This document shows positions 43,540 to 53,221 of a stretch of 64,000 nucleotides of DNA, piece by piece. Made by a program: the position numbers and the translations under genes. The first letter of the stretch is position 1; every line of letters starts with the position of its first letter. This DNA comes from Niveispirillum cyanobacteriorum (GTDB taxonomy: Bacteria; Pseudomonadota; Alphaproteobacteria; Azospirillales; Azospirillaceae). Location of the stretch: the NCBI RefSeq assembly GCF_002868735.1, contig NZ_CP025615.1, positions 91,414-155,413 on the forward strand, in the 5' to 3' direction. The notes beneath the pieces are model-generated. The model searched no databases. It saw nothing but the letters and a program-made list of their open reading frames with translations, and was not told the origin of the DNA.

Positions 43540-44383
43540 GTGGTAAACTCATAAAACTGCTTGGCGTGGAATTGGTGGCGTGATTCAAGGGTTTCCGCAA
43601 GGAGCCCCTGATGACACGCCGCCGCTACGAACTTACGGACCACGAATGGTCGATCCTGTCGCCGTTATTGCCGAACAAGCCGCGCGGCGTGCCGCGCGTT
43701 GATGACCGTCGGGTTCTGAACGGCAATCTGTGGCGGTTTCGCACGGGTTCGCCCTGGGCGGAGATACCGGAACGCTATGGTCCGTCGACGACCTGCTACA
43801 ACCGGTTCGTGCGCTGGCGGAAAGCCGGTGTCTGGGATCAGCTTCTGGAAGCGGTATCCGCCGCTTACGACGGCGATATCGTGATGATCGACAGCACCTG
43901 TGTTCGCGTGCACCAGCACGCGGCCACGGGAAAAAAGGGGCTGGAGACGATGGCGGCATGGGACGTTCCTGTGGGGGCCTAACCAGCAAAATCCACGCGC
44001 TCGTCGATGCGGAAGGCCGCCCCGTCCACCTGCGCCTGACCGCCGGGCAGGTTGCCGATTGCACCAAGGCCGACGCTCTGACAAAGGACCTTGGTGAGGG
44101 GGCCATTCTGCTGGCCGACAAGGGCTATGACAGCAATGCCATCCGCGCCAAAGCCGCCGAGCGGAAGGCCTGGGCCAACATTCCACCCAAAGCCAACCGC
44201 AAGGGGAGCTTCGTCTTCTCGTCCTGGGTCTATCGGCAGCGCAACCTCGTCGAACGGTTCTTCAACAAGATCAAGCAGTTCAGAGGGATCGCCACCCGAT
44301 ACGACAAACGACCCGAGAACTTCCTGGCTGCCGTGAAGCTCGTCGCCCTCAGGCTTTGGTGCCAATGATTATGAGTCTACGGC
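43540..44383 (+). mobile_element. IS5-family (IS427 group) element in IS256
   Basis: 844 bp. Left end GTGGTAAACTCATAAAAC; inverted right end GCCGTAGACTCATAATCA. Flanking CTAG at 43536-43539 and 44384-44387 is the 4-bp duplication expected for this group. The IS256 frame rejoins exactly across it (RVKVRDESL + VRNKAIHIAIGV). Confidence 0.9.
43611..44368 (+). CDS. IS427-group transposase (two frames joined by -1 frameshift)
   Basis: OrfA (43611-43982) has RRRYELTDHEWSILSPLLPN, GNLWRFRTGSPWAEIPERYG and the first catalytic Asp in IVMIDSTCVRVHQHAAT. OrfB is read in the -1 frame and carries GGLTSKIHALVDAEGRPVHL, ILLADKGYDSNAIRAKA and RQRNLVERFFNKIKQFRGIA. The A6G4 run at 43931-43940, in the overlap, is the usual slippery site; shifting there gives HAATGKKGAGDDGGMGRS, the standard sequence of the group. 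The fused product (~250 residues) looks intact. Confidence 0.88.
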
Positions 44384-44519
44384 CTAGTGCGGAACAAAGC
44401 GATCCACATCGCCATCGGCGTGCGGGCGGACGGTACCAAGGAGGTGCTAGGCCTGTGGATTGAGCAGAACGATGGAGCGAACTTCTGGCTGTGAGTCCTG
44501 AACGAGCTGAAGAACCGGG
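44384..44519 (+). pseudogene. IS256 transposase, continuation
   Basis: Encodes VRNKAIHIAIGVRADGTKEV, LGLWIEQNDGANFWL, a nonsense TGA, then VLNELKNR. It resumes the IS256 frame after IS5 and is cut by the left end of IS21 at about 44520. Confidence 0.88.
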
Positions 44520-44661
44520 TGTCGCTGGCGGGATAAAACTCCCCAGAAGTGGCGAATGAAAAGTCCCCAGTTTTGGCAAAGGGCAAGGCCCCGGGGGGCA
44601 TGCCCCCCGGGGCCTTGCGGCCATCTCTCCGCCATCCTGTTTCCCGCTGTCTGCGGGGAGG

Positions 44662-45332
44662 ATGCCGGTGATCAAGCTTGGGGACCTTGTCATGATCCTG
44701 GACCTTGCCCGCCAAGGGCTATCCGTTTCCGCCATCGCCCGCCGGACCGGTTTCGACCGTAAGACCGTGCGTCGGCATATTGAGCGTGGGCTTGAGCCGC
44801 CCGCCTACACACCCCGGCCACCACGGCTGTCGCTGTTATCCCCCTATGAGCCCTTCTTGCGCGAACGCCTGACCAGCGTGCCGGAACTGACGGCCAGACG
44901 CCTGCACCGGGAGATCAAGGAGCAGGGCTACAAGGGCGGCTACACCCTGGTGAAGGTCTTTGTCCGGTCCGTGCGACCGACACCGGCCCGGCGCTTCGAG
45001 CGCCGGTTCGAGACGCCGCCGGGCAAACAGGCCCAGGTGGATTTCGCCTACTTCAAGACCGAGTTCACCGACGAACCTGGCGTGGAGCGGGTGGTCTGGC
45101 TGTTCTCCCTGGTACTGGGCCATTCCCGGATAATCTGGGCGCGGTTCGTCGCCCGCCAGGACCTGCCCACCCTGCTGCGCTGTCATATTGCCGCCTTTGA
45201 GGCCCTGGGCGGCGTGCCGGAGCAGATCCTGTACGATCGCATGCGCACCGCCGTTCTGGGCGAGGCGGGCGACGACAGGGGCGTCGTCTATAACGAGAAA
45301 CTCCTGACGCTGGCTGCCCATTACGGCTTTCT
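44662..45332 (+). pseudogene. istA: IstA transposase of IS21, 5' part
   Basis: The N-terminal HTH (MILDLARQGLSVSAIARRTG, FDRKTVRRHIERGL) is followed by the rve core (GKQAQVDFAYFKTEFTDEPG, RCHIAAFEALGGVPEQILYD). It ends at LAAHYGFL, where the Tn3 left end begins; the last ~19 residues of the open frame (to 45393) are Tn3 sequence. The continuation is at 49305. Confidence 0.9.
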
Positions 45333-45438
45333 GGGGTGCCGACACGAAAGTGAGTTTTATGTACCGCTCGTGAGAACAAATAGGGATCGGTAGATCGATG
45401 GCGTTTTTGGGATGGATTTGGGAGGTGCTTGGCACTCA

Positions 45439-46023
45439 TTAAACCTTGCTGGTGCCGTTCCACCCGGTGCGTTTCAAGGTGTCGATCAGCGTGCTGCGGG
45501 CGATGCCGAAGGTCCGGCACACGGCGGCCTTGCTGGCTCCTCCGTACAGGGCGGCCATGACCGCCTCCAGCTTTTCGGGTTGTATCGTGACGGGCCTGCC
45601 GCCGCGTCGCCCTCGCCTGCGGGCGGCCATCAGCCCGGCCTGGACACGTTCACGGGTCAGGGCGCGTTCATATTGTGCAAGCGCACCGAACAGATGGAAC
45701 AGCAGTTCGCCGTGCGGAGTGTTGGTGTCCATGCCCTCCGTCAGGGACCGGAACGCGATGCCCCCGTCGCGCAGTCCGGTGATGATGTCGAGCAGGTGAG
45801 GCAGCGAGCGCCCAAGACGATCCAGCTTCCACACAACCAGCGTATCACCCGACTTCAGGAAGGACAGGCATTGTTTGAGGCCGGGTCGGTCGTCCCGCGC
45901 TCCCGATGCTTTGTCCTCGAACAGGTGACGGGGATCGACCCCGGCGGTGATCAGGGCATCACGCTGGAGCGCGGTCGTTTGTCGGTCTCCGTCCGACGAC
46001 ACCCGCATGTAGCCCACCAACAT
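45439..46023 (-). CDS. tnpR: Tn3-family resolvase (small serine recombinase)
   Basis: 194 residues. The catalytic serine is in LVGYMRVSSDGDRQTTALQR (~9); SGARDDRPGLKQCLSFLKSG and LVVWKLDRLGRSLPHLLDII carry the arginine network. The C-terminal HTH is ASKAAVCRTFGIARSTLIDT. Standard length for TnpR. It resolves cointegrates at res and usually represses itself there. It diverges from tnpA with 253 bases between. Confidence 0.95.
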   Translation of the reverse strand: MLVGYMRVSSDGDRQTTALQRDALITAGVDPRHLFEDKASGARDDRPGLKQCLSFLKSGDTLVVWKLDRLGRSLPHLLDIITGLRDGGIAFRSLTEGMDTNTPHGELLFHLFGALAQYERALTRERVQAGLMAARRRGRRGGRPVTIQPEKLEAVMAALYGGASKAAVCRTFGIARSTLIDTLKRTGWNGTSKV

Positions 46024-46058
46024 GTACGGAAAACCCCATATTGACCGTTACCGTACAT
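46022..46058. promoter_or_regulatory. Candidate res subsite next to tnpR start
   Basis: ATGTACGG (46022-46029) and CCGTACAT (46051-46058) form an 8-bp inverted pair around a 21-base spacer, the form of a resolvase dyad. It overlaps the tnpR start codon, consistent with autoregulation. Further subsites up to 46270 are not clear by eye. Confidence 0.5.
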
Positions 46059-46276
46059 CCTATCATTCCGACAGGGTTTATCGCACAGAAATACGTGGCC
46101 ATGGGGACGGTTCGCAGCGAGTGGCGTCGCCCTGTCGGCAAACATGTGTTTTCCGGCGGAAGCCAACACGCCTCCACCTCCGCGATCGCTCCGCATCCCA
46201 CCGGTCGGCATCCGATGATGCCTTGTCCATTTCTCTTACCCCTCCTACACCCGTGGTGAGGATATCGGGGGATGAC

Positions 46277-49249
46277 ATGGCGAGACGACGGCTGTTGTTG
46301 CCGGCGGAGTGGGACCGGTTGCTGAGCGCGCCCGATGATGAACGGGCTCTCGTCCAGCATTACACGCTGGACCTTGATGATCTCACCCTGATCGCCCGCA
46401 AGCGTACACCGCACCGCCGGCTTGGCATCGCCATGATGCTCTGCTACCTGCGGCATCCGGGACGCATCCTTGACGCATACGAGGAGCCCCCCGCTTCGCT
46501 GATCGCGTTCGTCGCCAACCAAGTCGATGCCAAGCCAGCAGATTTCGTGGCCTACCGGTCGCGTGATCCCAGCCGCCGCCAGGACATCGTGGACCTGCTG
46601 GAATTGACAGGTCACCAGCCCTTTGACCGACCACTGTTCCGGGAACTGACGGCATGGCTGCTGTCCATCGCGCAGGTCAACCGTGATCCGGTAGCCCTGG
46701 CCACCATCCTGGTAGAGGAACTACGCCGGCGGCGCGTGCTGCTGCCGCCGGCCGCCGTGCTGGAACTGATCCTGCACCAGACGCGCGCCCGTGCAGAGCA
46801 GCTTCTGCACCGTGTCTTCATCGGGGATTTGCAGCCTGACCATATCGCGCGTCTTGATAACCTGCTGGAATCGCATGAGGATGCCGGGTTGAGCCTGCTG
46901 GCCTGGCTGCGGCAGGCACCGATGTCGCCGGCACCGCGCAACCTGTTGGCCATCATCGACCGGTTGGAGAAGATCAGGGCGATGGGCATCCCGACCGGGA
47001 TGTCCACCCGCATTCCCGGCGTCGCCTTCGAACGGATGGCTGCGGAGGCCAACAGGATGACGGTACAGCATCTGCGCGACCTGACGGTCCAACGGCGCCG
47101 CGCGCTGCTGGCCACTGCCTCCATCCGGATGGGCACGGACCTCACCGATGCCGCCCTGGTGATGTTCGACAAGCTGATGATCATGCTCAGCCGCCGAGCA
47201 GAGAACAGGGCGGATGAAAAGACCCTGCGTTCCGTCCGCGACGCCAAGGCTCATTTGCGCACCCTGGTCGCGGCCTGCCGCAGCCTGATCAACGCCCGGG
47301 AAGCCGGTGCCGACCCGATGGTCGCTCTGGAGAAGGAGGTCGGCTGGTTCCGCTTCATGGCCAGCGTCGCCGGCATCGAACCCTTGGCCGATCCCGGCAC
47401 CGGCGATGCCCGCACCGAACTGTTGTCCCGCTATGCCAGCATCCGTTCCTTTCTGCCGGTCTTCCTCTCCGCCTTCCACTTCGAAGGCGGTCCCGGCGTC
47501 TCCTCCCTGCTGCGCGCCGTCGCCCTGGTCCGCGACCTGTTCGCCACAGGCAAGCGGACCATGCCCGACAAGGTGCCGACGGGATTCATCCGCCGATCCT
47601 GGCGGCCCTTCGTCATGCCGGGCGGCACCATCGACCGCAAAGCTTTCGAGATATGCGTCCTGTCGGAGCTGCGTGACCGGCTGCGCGCGGGTGATGTCTG
47701 GGTCGAGGGCAGCCGCCAGTTCCGTGATTTCGAAAGCTGCCTGATGCCCAGGCCGACCTTCGAGGCCCTGCGCGCCGACGGCGCCTTGCCCTTGCCGGTC
47801 ACCGACGACGCCGTCACCTATCTGACCACCCGCCATCAGGTCCTGGCGCAGCGCCTGCGCGATGTCGGCCGCCTGGCAGCGGCGGGGGAGTTGCCGGATG
47901 TCGACTTGTCCACCGGTGAATTGCGGATCACTCCCCTGCGGGACCAGACACCCGAAGCGGCGCAAGCCCTGGCCCGCGCCGCCTATGACGCCTTACCGCG
48001 CGTCAAGATCACCGACCTGCTGATGGAGGTCGACGGCTGGATCGGCTTCAGTGATTGCTTCACCCACCAGCGTTCCGGTCGGCCGACCGATGACCGCGCC
48101 TCTCTGCTCACCGTCATCCTGGCCGATGGCATCAATCTCGGTCTGGCCCGCATGGCCGATGCCTGTCGTGGCGTCTCCATCCGGCAACTCGCCTGGGTCC
48201 ATGACTGGCATGTGCGGGAGGAAACCTACGCGGCGGCCCTGGCCCGGATCATCGACGCGCATCGAGCCCTGCCGCTGGCCGCCGCCTGGGGTGATGGCAC
48301 CACCTCATCCTCCGACGGGCAGTTCTACAAGGCCGGCGGCCGGGGCGTCGGTACCGGTGACGTCAACGCCCGGCACGGCAACGAACCGGGCGTCAGCTTC
48401 TATACCCATGTCTCCGATCAGTACGGCCCCTTCCACACCAAAGTCATTGCCGCATCCGCAAGCGAAGCCCCGCATGTGCTGGACGGACTGCTCTACCATC
48501 AGACCGGTCTCGCCATTGAGGAGCATTACACCGACACGGGCGGCGTCACCGACCATGTCTTCGGGCTCTGCCACCTGTTGGGGTTTCGTTTCGCGCCCCG
48601 TATCCGTGACCTGAAGGACCGGAAGCTCTACCTCTTCCCCGGCGACGAGGCCCCGTCCAGTCTCAAGCCTCTGGTGGGCGGAGAGATCGATCTGGAACAT
48701 CTGGCCGTGCATTGGTCCGAACTGCTGCGCCTGGCGGCCTCCATCCGGTCGGGCACCGTCACCGCGTCGGTCATGCTGCGCCGCTTGGCAGCCTATCCTA
48801 GACAGAACGGTCTCGCTCTGGCGCTGCGCGAACTGGGGCGCGTGGAACGTACGACCTTTACCCTCGACTGGCTGCGTGATCCGGCCCTGCGCCGGCGTGC
48901 CAATGCCGGTCTAAACAAGGGTGAGGCCCGCAACGCCCTGGCCAGGGCGATCTTCTTCAACAGGCTGGGCGAGATGCGCGACCGCAGTTTCGAAAACCAA
49001 TCCTATAGAGCATCGGGCCTGAACTTGCTGGTTGCTGCTGTCATTCTCTGGAACACACGTTATCTGCAAGCCGCACTTGATCACCTGGCAGCCAATGGCA
49101 CCGACACGAAGTCGGAACTGATCCGCCATGTCGCTCCACTTGGCTGGGAACATATCGGTCTCACAGGTGACTATGTTTGGGGGGCTGATCCACTACCGGA
49201 AAACGGATTGCGCCCACTGCGACGGCCTATTTCCATTCTCGCAGCATAG
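46277..49249 (+). CDS. tnpA: Tn3-family transposase TnpA
   Basis: 990 residues, the family length, from ATG 46277 with CGGGGGATGAC just upstream; the open frame extends further back but without coding character. It opens MARRRLLLPAEWDRLLSAPD. The DDE core is in the C-terminal half: LLTVILADGINLGLARMADA, WGDGTTSSSDGQFYKAGGRG, YTHVSDQYGPFHTKVIAASA, HYTDTGGVTDHVFGLCHLLG and the late ARAIFFNRLGEMRDRSFENQ. No frame damage. Performs replicative transposition with cointegrate formation. Confidence 0.96.
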   Translation: MARRRLLLPAEWDRLLSAPDDERALVQHYTLDLDDLTLIARKRTPHRRLGIAMMLCYLRHPGRILDAYEEPPASLIAFVANQVDAKPADFVAYRSRDPSRRQDIVDLLELTGHQPFDRPLFRELTAWLLSIAQVNRDPVALATILVEELRRRRVLLPPAAVLELILHQTRARAEQLLHRVFIGDLQPDHIARLDNLLESHEDAGLSLLAWLRQAPMSPAPRNLLAIIDRLEKIRAMGIPTGMSTRIPGVAFERMAAEANRMTVQHLRDLTVQRRRALLATASIRMGTDLTDAALVMFDKLMIMLSRRAENRADEKTLRSVRDAKAHLRTLVAACRSLINAREAGADPMVALEKEVGWFRFMASVAGIEPLADPGTGDARTELLSRYASIRSFLPVFLSAFHFEGGPGVSSLLRAVALVRDLFATGKRTMPDKVPTGFIRRSWRPFVMPGGTIDRKAFEICVLSELRDRLRAGDVWVEGSRQFRDFESCLMPRPTFEALRADGALPLPVTDDAVTYLTTRHQVLAQRLRDVGRLAAAGELPDVDLSTGELRITPLRDQTPEAAQALARAAYDALPRVKITDLLMEVDGWIGFSDCFTHQRSGRPTDDRASLLTVILADGINLGLARMADACRGVSIRQLAWVHDWHVREETYAAALARIIDAHRALPLAAAWGDGTTSSSDGQFYKAGGRGVGTGDVNARHGNEPGVSFYTHVSDQYGPFHTKVIAASASEAPHVLDGLLYHQTGLAIEEHYTDTGGVTDHVFGLCHLLGFRFAPRIRDLKDRKLYLFPGDEAPSSLKPLVGGEIDLEHLAVHWSELLRLAASIRSGTVTASVMLRRLAAYPRQNGLALALRELGRVERTTFTLDWLRDPALRRRANAGLNKGEARNALARAIFFNRLGEMRDRSFENQSYRASGLNLLVAAVILWNTRYLQAALDHLAANGTDTKSELIRHVAPLGWEHIGLTGDYVWGADPLPENGLRPLRRPISILAA

Positions 49250-49304
49250 TTCATTATTCGTTCTCACGAGCGGTACGTAAAATGCACTTTCGTGTCGGCA
49301 CCCC

Positions 49305-49871
49305 TTTCTGCCCAAGGCCTGCAAGCCCTACCGGGCCCAGACCAAGGGCAAGGTGGAGCGGCCCTTCCGCTATGTGCGGGAGGATTTCTTCCTGGGGCGA
49401 ACCTTCCGTAATCTGGACGACCTGAACGCCCAGTTCCGGCAATGGCTGGACCAGGTGGCCAATGTCCGCCGCCATGCCACCACCGGTCGGGTGGTCATCG
49501 AGCACTTCGCCGAGGAGAAACCCAGCCTCCGGCCATTGCCTGCCGGTCCCTGCAATGCCGTGTTGGCCCTGGAGCGGCGTGTCGCCTGCGACGGCATGGT
49601 GTCGGTGGGCGGCAACCTTTATTCCGTGCCCGATTGCACCCGTAGGCGCGTCGTGGAGGTACCGGTGACCGCCACCCAGGTTCAGATCCTGGATGATGGA
49701 ACGCTGATCGCCAACCATCCCGTCCTGGAGGGGCGCGGGCGGCGGCTGGAGGGACATCGTACCCTGCCGCCACCAGCCAACAGCACCGTTGCCCGGGAGG
49801 GGGAGGGGGGCGGTACCGCCCCCCAAGCCACCAGGCCGTACCGTGACGCCCCCCGACCTCACCATCTATGA
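49305..49871 (+). pseudogene. istA: IstA transposase of IS21, 3' part, frameshifted near end
   Basis: Resumes with PKACKPYRAQTKGKVERPFR, FLGRTFRNLDDLNAQFRQWL and VSVGGNLYSVPDCTRRRVVE. The true C-terminus (LTIYDTIGRRLADQRGG) is in the next frame from ~49850, so a base has been lost or gained in the G-rich run near 49795-49810. Confidence 0.85.
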
Positions 49872-49909
49872 CACCATCGGTCGCCGGCTGGCCGATCAGC
49901 GTGGCGGCC

Positions 49910-49990
49910 ATGACGCTGATCCCATCAACCCTCGAACGCATCCGGCGGCATCTGGTGGGTCTGCGCATGCCCCGTGCCCTGGGCGACGCC
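49910..49990 (+). pseudogene. istB: IstB N-terminal fragment
   Basis: ATG 49910 encodes MTLIPSTLERIRRHLVGLRM, PRALGDA, the start of the IstB helper ATPase, then homology stops at the IS110 fragment. Confidence 0.75.
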
Positions 49991-50145
49991 ACCCCAATGA
50001 TGGCTGGTCGAACAAGCCTCCATCGCGACGATGCAGCGGGGATGTCCGGCCAGCAACTCCATCAGCTTCGATCGCGACAAAGGCCGATTGAACAACACCT
50101 TGCCGCCGGCATCCGTCCCGCAGACCTGGAAATGACGCTTACCCA
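49991..50145 (-). mobile_element. IS110-family transposase fragment
   Basis: The minus strand encodes TDLGKRHFQVCGTDAGGKVL, FNRPLSRSKLMELLAGHPRC and IVAMEACSTSHHWG, the front of the DEDD domain of IS110 transposases. It lacks the start (truncated at ~50145) and everything after about residue 65. Confidence 0.85.
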
Positions 50146-50384
50146 GGTCAGTCGTAGTTACTTGCCCCTTTCCGGAAAAGGAGTTATCTCTTCGATGCTT
50201 CAAGCCGCTCAAATGGGCATCCTTCGAAAGTTAGGGCTTACCTGCATTAGATGCAGGTCGAGTTGAGTATTTTCAAGGTTTGTTAGTTTGCATCGCGCCA
50301 AAAGTGCTGGGGTAGAAAATATTTTCAGCGCCGTTGTAGTGGAGTTTTGTAATTTTTGACATATCTTCCAGAGATGAGGTTGTC
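50146..50384. other. Intergenic region before glycosyltransferase
   Basis: The AT-rich right half should hold the promoter of the gene at 50385; GATGAGG lies 6-10 bases before its ATG. A small dyad ACCTGCAT-TAG-ATGCAGGT is at 50240-50258. Confidence 0.35.
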
Positions 50385-53186
50385 ATGACTTATGATCAGA
50401 AGTTTATATTGATAGACCCAAGCTTTGATAGTGCGGCTGGTGATAAGTGGCAGTATGCGGTGACTTTTGCTAAAAGTGCCATACAAAATGGCTATAAATT
50501 CAGCCTCCTAGCCGGAAAGAATTCACCGCTAATAGCAGATGCCGTTGGCTCAGAGATCGATCAGCGAAATGTGTTCGATTTCGCATTTTATGAACATGGC
50601 AAGATCGTAGGCCGTCATGCTGCCACCCGTGGCCGAATGGCTAATCGTGCTCGTGTCCGGCACGACGCCTTACAGCTCCAGGAACTAGATCGCATGATTG
50701 ACAGGATGCGCTCTGAGGGAGACAGAGGCGGAGAAGAATATTTACAGCGCACAAAGCGTTCCATGCTCTCCGCCTTTGCCAAAAAGGCGCGGGATGCCTT
50801 ACGGAACCTGGATGTAGCCGAGCCTTTGCCTCAGCCATTCAACCGCGATGAATTCGCGATGGCTTTGGCTAGAGAATTGGCCTCACTCGAACTGAAGTTC
50901 GGCGATCGCTTGTTTTTTCACACTATGACCCCGGGCATGTTGGAAAGCTTGCAGGAGGTCACCGCTCAGATGGGGCTTAAAGTGCCGCTGGACGTGGACT
51001 CCTATTTCTTATTCCATTTTGGTAAGGATGCGCCGGACGCAACGACATTTCTGGACCGATACCATTCCTATTCACATGTACCGACAGTATCGAACCGGAT
51101 ACAAACAGGGTCTCCATTCAGAAGACTTTATTTTTTGGCGACGTGTGATGAATTGGCCGAGGAATGCGCTCAGCTTTTCAGAGTCCCAACCTATCTTTTC
51201 GATGGCTTGACCGACCTGGAAAGCTATTTTTTAGCTAACGGCGGCGAGAATGAAACGGCAGCCGTTAAGGAAATGCTGGCCAACACCCTTAAGCATACTG
51301 GTCAGTTCCATGTCTCCATTCGCGCATCGGATGTCCAGCCCGGCCTTGTGAAGGCATTGAGCCAGTCAGTGGCGCTACTGGATAAATTTAACCTAACACT
51401 AAAAGTTTCAATCCTATACAATGAGCGATCACTGCATCTTATTCGTGACTTAGCTATAGAGACTAAAGGTCTAAATATTGAGTTTCTTAACGTTGAAAGT
51501 AATAATGAATACATTCGGGCGATTACAAATACACATCTCATGTTATTGACATATGAGGCGCCTAAGTATCTAAAGCGCGTTAGCGCTGTTCTCCACGATT
51601 GTTCTGTTTTGGGAACCAGTTGTATTGTTCCCACGGGCACAACACTAGCGACCGCCCGCGACTACGCCGATATATATGTTTATACAGAAATTGCAGATAT
51701 TACCTTATTAATATTACGCGCGGCGCGCAACCTACGTTTCGGTAGCGAATCCGTACGGACCAGACGGCAGGCGCTGGCTCGGCAGAGATATGCCAGCGAC
51801 GTGATCAGCCGCCTCGTTGCCGCACCGCTTATGCCGTCTCTTGAAGTGCAGGCGATCGCACCCATCGCGACTGTTATCGCGCCAGCGTGGGGCCGATGTG
51901 GTAGCTCGTTCGCCATCGAGGGACACATTCGCACATTGATAAATGCGGGCTACTTCGTTGTCCAGGTTTTGGTTATGGACAAAGCCGTGGATCAGTACGA
52001 AGCGACGCCCTTTTTTTGGTCTCTCCTAGAGCAGAACTCGCGTAATATTCGTGGGCACGTGCAGCGGATTGCATTTGCCAAGTATTCCGACCACGTACAA
52101 TTGACACTGACGCCGGAATATTTGGGTGGAAATGCTTTCACTCAATTCCTGGACCGCATCGGTGTTGCTGACATTTGGGATGAGCAGCTGGCTAAGTTCA
52201 TGCTAGCTGCCCAGATAACAGTTGTAAATCATGTATTTAACACAAAGTTTGCTAGACGTTTCGGCGCCGGCCGGATGGTTCTGGAGACCCACGACATCCA
52301 AAGCTATCAGATGGTAAATTGGCCACTTATAAATGATGCAACTGGCCAGCCGGAGACATTGTCCACGATGCTGGCATCTGAATTTGACCAAGTGCGGCGC
52401 TTTGACTATGTAGTCAATGTCGCTCCCGACGAGCACGCAGTGTTATCCTTGGTAAACCCACGCAGCCGCCTGATTACGCCCTACCTGCCTCAGGAGTTGA
52501 TTGCGCAGCCGAATTGCTATTCGGCTATCAGTGAAATCGCCAAAGCCTGGAACCTGGACCACCATTACCAAGGCCTCACGACATTTGACCTGTTGCTGGT
52601 TGGTGACCGCCATCCGGCAAATTGTGAGGCAGGTCTCTGGTTCATGCGTGACGTCTTCATTCCGCACTTGGTGCCGATGGGCTTCAGCTTAGCCATTGTT
52701 GGCAAGCTTTCCGACGCATTGCATGAGAGATTTGGTGCAATACCTGGCGTTTTCTACATGAGCGTCGTCAAAGACTTGAAGACTATACGCTCCCTCAGCC
52801 ATGTTAGCGTCCTTCCAGACCAACGCGGCACAGGTATTTCCATCAAGACATTGGAATCCTTTGCCAGTGGCATGGCATTCGCAGCGACCAGCGTTGCCGT
52901 ACGTGGGCTAGCTGACAGGTTACCCTTCAACCTGATCATCAACGATGATGCAGAAGGTTTCGCACAGCGCCTAAAGGAATTAGTGTGCAACAAAGAGGCC
53001 CGCCAGCAGTGCGCCGATATGGCTCGTCGCTGCTATGACACCGTTTCGGGTGAAGGAAAGTTCTTCATGTTCTGGATGGAGATTCTGAACGATTTGGGTG
53101 TCCGCGCCCAATCCGTCATTACAGTAACTCCGACAGAGAGACCTCCAACCAATTTTAATGAGTATGCTTTATCACCCAGTTATTAA
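50385..53186 (+). CDS. Large glycosyltransferase, GT4-like C-terminal region
   Basis: 933 residues. The C-terminal ~420 residues fit a GT-B fold. The segment around MVLETHDIQSYQMVNWPLIN and NVAPDEHAVLSLVNPRSRLI resembles the acceptor domain. FDLLLVGDRHPANCEAGLWF, FSLAIVGKLSDALHERFGAI and LPDQRGTGISIKTLESFASG (donor site with the EX7E-like glutamate) follow. The N-terminal ~480 residues include a charged helical linker (~90-140) and a second, diverged GT-B-like half (FAFYEHGKIVG, RLFFHTMTPGMLESLQEV). It may be a two-headed enzyme. Start ATG 50385 follows GATGAGG. AT-rich; co-oriented with the next gene 35 bases downstream. Confidence 0.8.
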   Translation: MTYDQKFILIDPSFDSAAGDKWQYAVTFAKSAIQNGYKFSLLAGKNSPLIADAVGSEIDQRNVFDFAFYEHGKIVGRHAATRGRMANRARVRHDALQLQELDRMIDRMRSEGDRGGEEYLQRTKRSMLSAFAKKARDALRNLDVAEPLPQPFNRDEFAMALARELASLELKFGDRLFFHTMTPGMLESLQEVTAQMGLKVPLDVDSYFLFHFGKDAPDATTFLDRYHSYSHVPTVSNRIQTGSPFRRLYFLATCDELAEECAQLFRVPTYLFDGLTDLESYFLANGGENETAAVKEMLANTLKHTGQFHVSIRASDVQPGLVKALSQSVALLDKFNLTLKVSILYNERSLHLIRDLAIETKGLNIEFLNVESNNEYIRAITNTHLMLLTYEAPKYLKRVSAVLHDCSVLGTSCIVPTGTTLATARDYADIYVYTEIADITLLILRAARNLRFGSESVRTRRQALARQRYASDVISRLVAAPLMPSLEVQAIAPIATVIAPAWGRCGSSFAIEGHIRTLINAGYFVVQVLVMDKAVDQYEATPFFWSLLEQNSRNIRGHVQRIAFAKYSDHVQLTLTPEYLGGNAFTQFLDRIGVADIWDEQLAKFMLAAQITVVNHVFNTKFARRFGAGRMVLETHDIQSYQMVNWPLINDATGQPETLSTMLASEFDQVRRFDYVVNVAPDEHAVLSLVNPRSRLITPYLPQELIAQPNCYSAISEIAKAWNLDHHYQGLTTFDLLLVGDRHPANCEAGLWFMRDVFIPHLVPMGFSLAIVGKLSDALHERFGAIPGVFYMSVVKDLKTIRSLSHVSVLPDQRGTGISIKTLESFASGMAFAATSVAVRGLADRLPFNLIINDDAEGFAQRLKELVCNKEARQQCADMARRCYDTVSGEGKFFMFWMEILNDLGVRAQSVITVTPTERPPTNFNEYALSPSY

Positions 53187-53221
53187 TTGTAAATACTTGG
53201 TGAATTTGGGAGTGTAGAGAA

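Larger units (their letters stand above)
45333..49304. mobile_element. Complete Tn3-family transposon, no cargo
   Basis: 3972 bp. The ends start GGGGTGCCGACACGAAAGTG, and the match continues through GTACCGCTCGTGAGAAC for roughly 48 bases with few mismatches. The flanks 45328-45332 and 49305-49309 are both TTTCT, a perfect 5-bp duplication. Only resolvase and transposase genes lie inside, diverging from a short res region. It splits istA of IS21. Confidence 0.96.
44520..49990 (+). mobile_element. IS21-family element, interrupted by Tn3-family transposon and truncated at its right end
   Basis: The left end is about TGTCGCTGGCGGGATAAAAC at 44520. It contains istA (split at 45332/49305) and only the first ~27 codons of istB (49910-49990). 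The right end is missing, replaced by an IS110 fragment. Confidence 0.85.

Noticed and set aside
46721..47965. Minus-strand open frame of 414 codons inside Tn3 tnpA
   Set aside because: Antisense shadow of an intact transposase; Gln/Gly/Ala-rich with no family features.
50240..50258. Dyad ACCTGCAT-TAG-ATGCAGGT as a terminator
   Set aside because: Only 8-bp arms and no T-run on either side; no gene ends at it.
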